Below, in pieces: positions 1-6,900 of a stretch of DNA of 13,633 nt. Made by a program: the position numbers and the translations under genes. Source of the stretch: Burkholderiales bacterium (GTDB taxonomy: Bacteria; Pseudomonadota; Gammaproteobacteria; Burkholderiales; Burkholderiaceae_D); the NCBI GenBank assembly GCA_016197345.1, contig JACPVY010000024.1:1-13633 (forward strand). The letters are read 5' to 3'. Every line of letters begins with the position of its first letter. The stretch's first letter is position 1. Below the pieces are notes generated by a model, which searched no databases, was not told the origin of the DNA, and saw only the letters and a program-made list of their open reading frames with translations.

Positions 1-957
1 ACTCTTGCACAACACATACAATTGCCCCGCCGCTTTGCCCGGAAACGCATAGCCATTTGCTTCACCCACCTTGTGTAAGCTAGCCACGGTCTTGTCCCCT
101 TTTAAATGCGCTTTTTTCATCGCCGCTTGAATCGCCGCCGCATCGCCATTGACAAACAAGGCTAAAAAGCCGCCATCAGCTTCCGATAAATTGAGCGATT
201 GAATTGGCAAATCGCCAAAGCTATAACCTGCTGGCGCGGGGATTTCGCGTTCCCACACCGCATTGGCGGGCAACTTCGTTGCCTTGCTCAATAAGCTAGC
301 AATGCCTTTATCGCTAAAATCCAATTTCTGACAATTCAATTGCGCTGCCAATTGCTTATTCGTAGCCACGACAGGGCTAGCGGGCGCACTCGCCGCAGCA
401 CTAGCCACCGCGCTAGCGGCGGTACTACTCACCTTTTTATCTTTCAAGCGATATTTGCCATCAAACGGCACATCGCCCAAGATCGAACAATTTTCCGTAT
501 TCAATTGCAATACCCCTGCACTCGCAGTCGGCTGAAGCGTGACGGTGCAACGATCATAGGTAAACACCCAGCGCCCCGCTTTAAACAATAATTGCCCCGC
601 GCCTGAGCCATTGCGATTCATACCGTTCGGGCCGCCCAAACCCATTACTTCCAAATCAAATTTGCCATTCGCATCAATGGTTAAGGTTCGCTCGAAGTGA
701 CGGTCGCTGCTGTCATAAAGTCCAGGGACGAGCGAATGACTATTTTGCGCAAGCTCGGCCGAAGTGCCGACGCTAGCGGTTGCACTTGCATTCGCGGCAG
801 CATCGGCAGGCTTGGTGGGTTCTGCTGGTTTTTGCAACTGCTTTTTGACACTGTCTTTGACGATAGCGCCAAGATCCAACGCGTGCGCTGGGCTAGTGAC
901 CAGTGCCACGCTGATTGGCAGAAGAGAGAAAATTGCTCGTAAAGTAGATTTTTTCAT
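1..957 (-). CDS. Secreted protein of unknown function with two domains joined by an Ala/Ser linker; 3' end outside window
   Basis: An uninterrupted leftward reading frame of 319 codons starts at ATG 957-955 and is still open at the window edge. The N-terminus is a clear Sec signal peptide: a KK pair, a hydrophobic core (residues 8-21) and a probable cleavage site Ala-His-Ala at 24-26. After a short polar Ala/Thr/Pro-rich stretch (about 42-73), a compact segment at 77-175 begins VPGLYDSSD, holds Cys137 and Cys157, and looks beta-rich. A low-complexity Ala/Ser linker (about 179-197) leads to a second segment (200 onward) with Cys209 and Cys317. The paired cysteines would suit disulfides in the periplasm or outside the cell. 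I recognise no family and assign no function. The start was chosen because the signal peptide begins there; no strong Shine-Dalgarno sequence precedes it. It is transcribed away from the PEP-CTERM gene, so the two are unlikely to be one unit. Confidence 0.82.
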   Translation of the reverse strand, partial: MKKSTLRAIFSLLPISVALVTSPAHALDLGAIVKDSVKKQLQKPAEPTKPADAAANASATASVGTSAELAQNSHSLVPGLYDSSDRHFERTLTIDANGKFDLEVMGLGGPNGMNRNGSGAGQLLFKAGRWVFTYDRCTVTLQPTASAGVLQLNTENCSILGDVPFDGKYRLKDKKVSSTAASAVASAAASAPASPVVATNKQLAAQLNCQKLDFSDKGIASLLSKATKLPANAVWEREIPAPAGYSFGDLPIQSLNLSEADGGFLALFVNGDAAAIQAAMKKAHLKGDKTVASLHKVGEANGYAFPGKAAGQLYVLCKS

Positions 958-1537
958 AGGTTTAGATGAATCGGAGAGATAGATGGAATTGCAACGCGCT
1001 GTTGGGATTCGCATTTGGGTCAAAATCAGGGAGATGTCCCACGTAGAGCCTCGAAAATCGATGGCGGGTAGTACAAACATTGAACCGAGAGTTTGCGCCT
1101 AGATGCACAGCTTCTACATTGATAAAACAAAGCTCACCAATTCAAGAGATGCTAGCGCAGTAGGTTTTTCGTGGCTCCCCAACGCAAATCCGCCAACATG
1201 CGACTTAGCGTGGTCGAAACGATAACACAAGCCTATGCGAATTTCGTTTCGCTATCTTCGCAGCCAAAATCGCCGCACTAGAAAAATGCCGCCGTTTGCG
1301 CTTTTTCAGCGCCATGTTCTATCCCACTTTCGCTTTGAATGCTGGCGGCGGCGCAAATCATCCGCAAGCCACGCCGATGAACCTGATAGCGTCGCGAAAA
1401 TTGCCACAAATCTTAGTCTACAAACATCACTTGCCAGATTTTCATATCAAACCTACAATGTGGGTCGCATTGCAAATCTGCAAAGATTTTCTCAACACTG
1501 ACTTGCTTTCCACTTATTCACCCCTCAAAGGAATTTC
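958..1537. other. Divergent intergenic spacer, no convincing gene
   Basis: This 580-bp spacer lies between two genes that point away from each other, so promoters for both should lie here. I found no -35/-10 pair good enough to place. Two overlapping short rightward frames (1235-1501 and 1296-1541) have no ribosome binding site and unstructured, Arg/His-rich or random-looking translations. The second runs into the start of the PEP-CTERM gene. I treat both as chance frames. Confidence 0.6.
1527..1533 (+). promoter_or_regulatory. Shine-Dalgarno sequence of the PEP-CTERM gene
   Basis: AAAGGAA lies 4 nt before ATG 1538 and is a good match to the anti-Shine-Dalgarno sequence. It fixes the start of the PEP-CTERM gene at the Met that opens the signal peptide. 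Confidence 0.75.
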
Positions 1538-2194
1538 ATGAAATTTCATCACACCCTCTTGTTGGCCGCCGCGTTGGGTCTAGGCGCACAGGCGCAAGCA
1601 ACTAATTTGATCAGCAATGGCAGTTTCGAAATCGGCACGCCAGTCGGCAACATGGGCGACAATGCATCACAACAAATTTGGGGCGGCAATAACACCACCT
1701 TGCCAGGCTGGAGTGTCATCGGCGGCGATATCGCTTGGATAGGTAGCGGCAATCCTTACCAAATCACGGCTTCGCACGGCAATAACTTCCTCGACTTGAC
1801 GGGCTGGCATGCAGGCGGTTCAGGCGCTGGCGTAACGCAAAGCATCAATACCGTCGCTGGCGGCCACTATCAATTGAGCTTTGATATCGGCAATTCTTTC
1901 AACTACAACTACCACACCCAAGATTCGTTGCTGGTATCGGCAGGTAATTTGCAGCAAGTCGTGACGACCACTCAGCAAGATTCCGCCAGCTCGTGGGAAC
2001 ATGTGACCTTCAACTTCATCGCCCAAAGCAATCACACCGACATCAGCTTTAGCGGCCAACAAGCAATTTGGTACATCGGCTTGGATAACGTCAGCGTTAA
2101 CGCCGTACCTGAACCAGAAACCTATGCCATGATGGGTTTAGGCTTGAGCGCTTTGGTGGCATTGCAACGTCGCCGGCGCAAAACGGTAGCGTAA
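1538..2194 (+). CDS. PEP-CTERM sorting domain protein with DUF642-like beta-sandwich
   Basis: A 218-residue exported protein. Residues 1-21 form a signal peptide ending Ala-Gln-Ala. The mature part opens NLISNGSFE and contains LPGWSV, GDIAWIG, a LDLTG segment and a closing YIGLDNVSV. This pattern is typical of DUF642/choice-of-anchor jelly-roll domains, which are often carbohydrate- or surface-associated. The C-terminus is a textbook PEP-CTERM signal: VPEPET at 190-195, a short hydrophobic helix (197-209) and a basic tail RRRRK at 211-215. In known systems this tail is cut by an exosortase (EpsH family) and the protein goes to the surface or exopolysaccharide matrix. Exosortase is not in this window and must be encoded elsewhere. 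The ligand is unknown. The gene has its own ribosome binding site and terminator, so it appears monocistronic and unrelated to the NRPS genes. Confidence 0.93.
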   Translation: MKFHHTLLLAAALGLGAQAQATNLISNGSFEIGTPVGNMGDNASQQIWGGNNTTLPGWSVIGGDIAWIGSGNPYQITASHGNNFLDLTGWHAGGSGAGVTQSINTVAGGHYQLSFDIGNSFNYNYHTQDSLLVSAGNLQQVVTTTQQDSASSWEHVTFNFIAQSNHTDISFSGQQAIWYIGLDNVSVNAVPEPETYAMMGLGLSALVALQRRRRKTVA

Positions 2195-2210
2195 GCACCA
2201 CATTAGGTGA

Positions 2211-2241
2211 AAAGTGTGGACAAATTTGTCCACACTTTTTT
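2211..2241 (+). terminator. Intrinsic terminator after the PEP-CTERM gene
   Basis: A perfect 28-nt palindrome (2211-2238; arms AAAGTGTGGACAAA and its complement) sits 16 bp after the stop codon and runs into T residues at 2236-2241. The RNA would form a stem of about 12 bp with a small AAUU loop and a U tract. The A run on the left means it could also stop leftward transcription, though no leftward gene lies close on the right. Confidence 0.88.
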
Positions 2242-2325
2242 GCTTGGCTCACTACCTACAAATTTTTGAAGACGCAACACAAATCACCTCCCACGCTTTT
2301 TTTCCCACGCAAACACGCACAGCAA

Positions 2326-2354
2326 TTGACATCGCCCCCTAGCGCGACTAGGCT
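2326..2354 (+). promoter_or_regulatory. Candidate sigma70-type promoter for the FAD oxidoreductase gene
   Basis: A consensus -35 box TTGACA (2326-2331) is followed after 17 bp by TAGGCT (2349-2354), a weak -10 matching three of six bases. It lies about 105 bp before the FAD oxidoreductase start and after the upstream terminator, so it is placed to drive that gene. The rest of 2242-2459 holds no gene. Three copies of CTAGCGC occur around 2340-2380. Confidence 0.35.
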
Positions 2355-2459
2355 TTCGGTAGCTAGCGCACACCTAGCGCAGCCTTGTCTTTGTAACACC
2401 AATCCTCATCATCCTCGATGAAGCAATTCAGCAAATAGCAGCGGATATAGCGGCGAACG

Positions 2460-3578
2460 ATGAATGCATTACCAACAGAAATTGATGTGCTAGTCGTCGG
2501 TGCTGGCCCGGCCGGGTGTGCGTGCGCGCGTGCGCTAGCCTTGGCTGGGCGCGAGGTATTGTTGGTCGATCAAGTGCTAGCAATCGAAAAATTGGGGCAA
2601 TGCTTGAGCGCAAGTGCGCGACCGCTGCTACAAGAATCGGCGCTACTACCTTGGCTAGAACGTAGCGGGCCAGAAGTGGCAAGCGTTGCTTACTCGGCGT
2701 GGGGCCGTAGCGATTTGCAGGAATGCCAATTCATGCTGCAAAACTATGGTGGGGGTTGGAATGTCGATCGGCGACGTTTCGATACCTGTCTGCGCGCAGC
2801 GGCGATAGAAGCGGGAGCGCTATTTATCCCGGCGCGCGTGCAACAAATGATGCGAATCGGCCAGTTTTGGCATTGCTTGTTACACGAAGGCAATGGCAAA
2901 GGGAAGCCAGAAAATTTGCGTGCGCGTTGGCTAGTCGATGCGAGTGGCCGACGCGCCCTGTGTGCGCAACGAATTGGCATCAAACGCATCAATGACGAAG
3001 CCTTAACTGCGCTCTATGCTAGCGGCCCCAGCCCACATGATGGCCGTAGCATCATCGAAGCCGTGCCCTTTGGGTGGTGGTATAGCGCTGCGCTACCGGG
3101 TGAACGGCGCTTTGCTGCGCTCTATGTCGAAGCCGATCAGGCACAGCATATTTTGCATCAGCCCGGTTTGTGGCAACAAAAATTGCGCGAGACCCAGCAC
3201 ATTTCCCAACTCTGCCAAATCAATAGCCAGTGGGCCGCTCCGCATGCCACAGAAGCCTGTGGCTCGCGCCTTGAAACGCCATATGGACGTGGCTGGATCG
3301 CTGTAGGCGACGCTGCAGTCGCCTTTGATCCGCTAGCGACCCAAGGCATCGTCACCGCGTTGCAAACGGGTGCCAGCGCTGCGCAAGCTTTATTGGCTGA
3401 TGCCGAAAAACAAGCAGCAATGTTCACTGACTATCACATTGCATTGGAAGCGATGCGGCGCGCTCATCGTTACGAGCTGTTACAACAATACCTATTGGAA
3501 ATGCGCTGGCCAGATGAACACTTTTGGTCGAGTCGGCATCAAGCAGCACGCGCTGAACTACCTGCCAACGCCCTCTAA
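2460..3578 (+). CDS. FAD-dependent oxidoreductase, tryptophan-halogenase-like / LodB-like group
   Basis: A 372-residue flavoprotein. The N-terminal Rossmann motif VVGAGPAG (residues 12-19), with the following helix and LLVDQ strand, binds the FAD ADP moiety. RWLVDASGRR near 158-167 is the second dinucleotide-associated strand. GWIAVGDAAVAFDPLATQGI (about 278-297) is the GD...DPL...GI FAD motif of the p-hydroxybenzoate hydroxylase/halogenase fold. VPFGWWYSAALPG (about 202-214) sits where this small-flavoprotein group has a GWWYS...LPG element. The halogenase WxWxIP motif is not present, so halogenation cannot be asserted. The length suits the LodB-like group (about 370 aa) rather than full tryptophan halogenases (about 500 aa). 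Known relatives hydroxylate, halogenate or modify protein-bound or small substrates; the substrate here is unknown. It lies 397 bp before the NRPS on the same strand and could tailor the peptide or be independent. The start is set by the FAD motif; the ribosome binding site is weak. Confidence 0.87.
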   Translation: MNALPTEIDVLVVGAGPAGCACARALALAGREVLLVDQVLAIEKLGQCLSASARPLLQESALLPWLERSGPEVASVAYSAWGRSDLQECQFMLQNYGGGWNVDRRRFDTCLRAAAIEAGALFIPARVQQMMRIGQFWHCLLHEGNGKGKPENLRARWLVDASGRRALCAQRIGIKRINDEALTALYASGPSPHDGRSIIEAVPFGWWYSAALPGERRFAALYVEADQAQHILHQPGLWQQKLRETQHISQLCQINSQWAAPHATEACGSRLETPYGRGWIAVGDAAVAFDPLATQGIVTALQTGASAAQALLADAEKQAAMFTDYHIALEAMRRAHRYELLQQYLLEMRWPDEHFWSSRHQAARAELPANAL

Positions 3579-3635
3579 CTACCTTGTAAGCCCTCCCACT
3601 TTCGCCGCTAAAAATTGCTTTTGGAGGCGCCCGCC

Positions 3636-3656
3636 AGCCGTTCTACAGACGGTTTT
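3636..3656 (+). terminator. Possible weak terminator after the FAD oxidoreductase gene
   Basis: An imperfect hairpin (core CCGT 3638-3641 paired with ACGG 3649-3652, extendable by two weak pairs) is followed by four T residues. The stem is short, so termination would be partial at best and read-through into the NRPS genes remains possible. Confidence 0.3.
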
Positions 3657-3676
3657 GCTATATCGATATTTCTGTA

Positions 3677-3703
3677 TTGTATTTCTCAAATCTACAATAT
3701 AAT
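3677..3703 (+). promoter_or_regulatory. Candidate NRPS operon promoter
   Basis: A perfect -10 hexamer TATAAT (3698-3703) is preceded by TTGTAT (3677-3682), four of six matches to -35 but with a short 15-bp spacer. Transcription would start near 3710, giving a leader of about 265 nt before the NRPS ATG. The -10 is convincing and the -35 is less so, which would fit activator-dependent expression. Confidence 0.45.
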
Positions 3704-3717
3704 CGCAACAAATTTTT

Positions 3718-3749
3718 TTGCCTAAATTCATTCAATTGAAATGAGGCAA
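3718..3749. promoter_or_regulatory. Inverted repeat just downstream of the predicted NRPS transcription start
   Basis: TTGCCT at 3718-3723 and AGGCAA at 3744-3749 are exact inverted hexamers. The dyad extends inward with 12 of 15 positions matching in each arm. It begins about 15 bp after the TATAAT box. It could be a regulator operator overlapping the start of transcription, or a hairpin at the 5' end of the transcript. There is no U tract, so it is not an obvious terminator. Confidence 0.4.
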
Positions 3750-3975
3750 TTAATTCATTACTGGATTCGCCATGAAGTTGCAATAATTCAAGATTAACAT
3801 TAGCAATACTTCTTTTGCGGTAACAAAGCGATGGAATGAATCTTTGCCCAAAAAATGCGCTGAAGATTTTGTCCCTTTACATGGCTTCTAGTTAATTCAA
3901 TTCACTACTCATTTTGCTCGCCCAATCGGCTTGCTGACTCTCGCACGGTGCATTGCCCATACAAGAATTTGAAAT

Positions 3976-6900
3976 ATGACCCAGCAACCACCCTATCTGA
4001 TAGACCTCATTGAACATAGCGCGCAGCAATATGCCGACGCAATTGCCTTGCAATTCGAACAAAACCAATTGCACTACCAGCAACTTAATGCGGCGGCAAA
4101 TACCTTAGCACGGCAATTGCAAATGCAAGGGGTGGGGCCAGAAACCGTGGTCGCACTTTTATTTGAACGCTCGTTTGAAATGGTGATTGCGCTCCTCGCC
4201 GTTTTAAAAACGGGTGCTATTTATTTACCATTAGGCATAGAATTACCATTAGCACGCTTACAAGATCAACTAGAAGATAGCCATCCCCAATGCTTGTTAT
4301 ACCATGCACCAACGCAACAAAAAGCAATGCAATTGGCCACGGCGCACCGCATCAACATTGATACCAAGCAACTTCTAGCCGAGAGTACAGCCAACGCCTC
4401 GCCCAATCCACAACGTCAGTTACACGCCGAACAAGGCGTTAATTTGATTTTTACTTCTGGCAGCACAGGAAAACCAAAAGGCGTTCTTAATACCCAAGCG
4501 GGCCTGAAAAATCGCATCATTTGGATGCAAAATACTTACCAACTCACACCAAACGATGTCGTCTTGCAAAAAACGCCCTATACCTTCGACGTCGCTGGTT
4601 GGGAGTTTTTATGGCCGCTGGCAATAGGCGCGACACTGTGTATTGCCAAGCCCGAAGGCCACAAAGACCCGGGCTATCTAGCTGATTTAATCCACAAGGC
4701 GGGTATCTCCGTACTGCATTTTGTGCCGTCGATGTTGTTTGCCTTTTTGACCGAAGACAACTTAGCGCAGCGTTGCGCCAGCTTACGCATGCTATTTACT
4801 AGCGGTGAAGCGCTACCACCCGCAGTCCTCCAACAAGCGCAACGCAGCTTAACCTGCGCCATTCACAATTTATACGGCCCGACTGAAGCGGCGATTGATA
4901 TCACAGCATGGACGGCACCTGATGGCTGGCAAGGCAATGTCCCAATTGGACGCCCAATTAGCGGCTGCGCTTGCCTCATTCTCGACGAACAGATGCAAAT
5001 GGTGGCGCCGGGTGACACTGGCGAATTATTTTTAACTGGCGTAGGTCTAGCCCGCGGTTATTTCAATAGCGCCCACCTGACGGCTGAAAAATTCATTCCT
5101 CACCCGTTCCCCGAAATACACGGCTTAGCGCCGGGTGCACGCATGTATCGTAGTGGCGATTTAGCGCGCATCAACCAAGACGGCGAAATCGAATACTTAG
5201 GTCGCATCGATACGCAAATCAAATTGCGCGGTCAGCGTTTGGAATTGAGCGAAATCGAAAATGCCTTGGAAGCCTGTGCCGACGTGCAACGCGCTGCTGT
5301 CTGCGCGCTACCTGATGCGCATGGCTTACGCCTAGTCGCTTGCGTACAGGCGAAAACCGATCATGCAACGCCGGACGACGATAGCTTGCGCCAACAATTG
5401 GCCCGTTACCTCCCGGAATACATGCTGCCACAACATATTTTGTGGTTAGCCGACTTACCCCTGTCCAGCAATGGCAAACTCGCGCGCGGCCAATTGCAAG
5501 AAATGGCGCGGCAAACATTCCTTCACACACCAGCCGGGAATGTCGCCAATATCGCCAGCGCAGAACAAGGCTTACGCGCGATCTGGTGTCACATTCTTTC
5601 CCGTGCTCAAGCGCATGAGAATGACGATTTTTTTGCCTGCGGCGGTGATTCAATTCAGGTGCTGCTATTGGTCGCCAGCGCACGCAAAGCTGGCTTGCCA
5701 TTGACGGCGACAGAAATCTATCAACATAAACGGCTTGGCGCACTCGAAGCCCTGCTCGCGCAAAAGCAAGGCAAGGCAGAAACCCGCACCGATTGGTCGC
5801 AACGTCCGCAACAAGCACTTGCGCTGACACCAATTCAGCATTGGTTTTTTCAGCATGCGCCGCAAGGTTTGGCGCACTGGAATCAATCCTTTTTATTGCA
5901 TAGCACGGAGAAATTAGATCCGTCCCTATTACAGCAAGCGTTCACACAATTACTAGCGCGACACGATGTGTTTGCGCTGCGCTTTAGTCACCAAGCGGGG
6001 CAATGGCAGGCCAGCTATAGCCTAGCGCAAAATGAAGGCGTGTTTAGCGTCTTGCCGCGGGCGAGCGACGCTGATCTTGCCCAGCAGTGTTTAGCGATTC
6101 AACAAAGCTTGCAACCAGAGGAAGGCAAATTGGCGGCGCTAGCCCTGTTGCAAGGTGCAGATGAGTCGCGCGGCGATATGTTGTTGATGGTGGTTCATCA
6201 CTTAGTGGTCGATGGCATTTCGTGGCGCGTCTTGCTGCCCGAATTAGAACTCCGTTATCGTGCGCTGCAAAATGGCGGCACCGCGCCACTCGGCCCGGTT
6301 CCCACCAGCTATGGCAATTGGGCGCTGAATTTGCAACAAGCCGCGGCCAAGGAATTGCACAGCGACCTCGCGCTCTGGCAAAGTTTGCAGCAAGAAGCAG
6401 CGTACAGCCACCTCCCGCAAGATGGCGGCACGGGTGGCAATCTCGGCCACGATTTACAAATCCAGCGCGTAAGTGTTAGCCATGCTGATAGCGACCTGAT
6501 CTTGCAACACTTGCCGCACTTTTATCAAGTCAACATCAATGAATTGCTGCTGACTGCACTCGCGCATAGCCTGCAACAAGCCACTGGGCATAGCCACAAC
6601 CGCATTTGGCTGGAAGGCCATGGCCGCGAAGATCTGGCGGCGAATATGGATATTTCGCAAACCGTGGGCTGGTTCACCACCATCTTCCCACTCACGCTAC
6701 ACGCTAAGCCACAGCTATTGCACAGCTTGCTAGAAACGCGCAAACGCTATCGTCAATTGCCACGCAAAGGCTTTTCTTGGTCAGCCCTGCATTATTTGCA
6801 GCAAGCCTTGCCTGCGGTGGCAGCGGACGTCACTTTCAACTACCTCGGGCAATTTGATAGCTTATTTGCGCAAGGTGGTTTGTTCACCCCTTCGCTGCAA

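Larger units (their letters stand above)
3579..3975. other. AT-rich spacer and NRPS leader region
   Basis: These 397 bp are clearly richer in A and T than the flanking genes. They hold the possible weak terminator at 3636-3656, a TATAAT box at 3698-3703, a dyad at 3718-3749, and then a leader of about 265 nt before the NRPS start with no convincing gene. The composition break suits a regulatory region or a junction between the flavoprotein gene and the NRPS genes. Confidence 0.6.

Noticed and set aside
1235..1541. Two overlapping short rightward frames (88 and 81 codons) in the divergent spacer
   Set aside because: No Shine-Dalgarno sequence, implausible composition, and the second overlaps the ribosome binding site and start of the PEP-CTERM gene.
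2215..2234. Pair of DnaA-box-like 9-mers
   Set aside because: They are the two arms of the terminator stem. Each deviates from the DnaA consensus, and there is no AT-rich unwinding region or dnaA/dnaN context to suggest an origin.
2378..2485. Open stretch reading ILDEAIQQIAADIAAND just before the FAD oxidoreductase
   Set aside because: It looks protein-like but is bounded upstream by a stop at 2375-2377, has no start codon, and overlaps the flavoprotein start in another frame. A gene remnant is possible but cannot be supported.
2460..3578. Calling the FAD enzyme a tryptophan halogenase
   Set aside because: The WxWxIP motif is absent and the protein is about 130 residues shorter than tryptophan halogenases, so only the broader family is supported.
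3741..3797. 18-codon frame (MRQLIHYWIRHEVAIIQD) in the NRPS leader
   Set aside because: No ribosome binding site, no run of regulatory codons and no attenuator structure after it; too short to support.
5219..5833. 204-codon leftward open frame inside the first NRPS
   Set aside because: It lies entirely antisense to the A1/T1 coding region, which has full motif support. Its translation is Arg/Ala/His-rich with no domain pattern, typical of a shadow frame.
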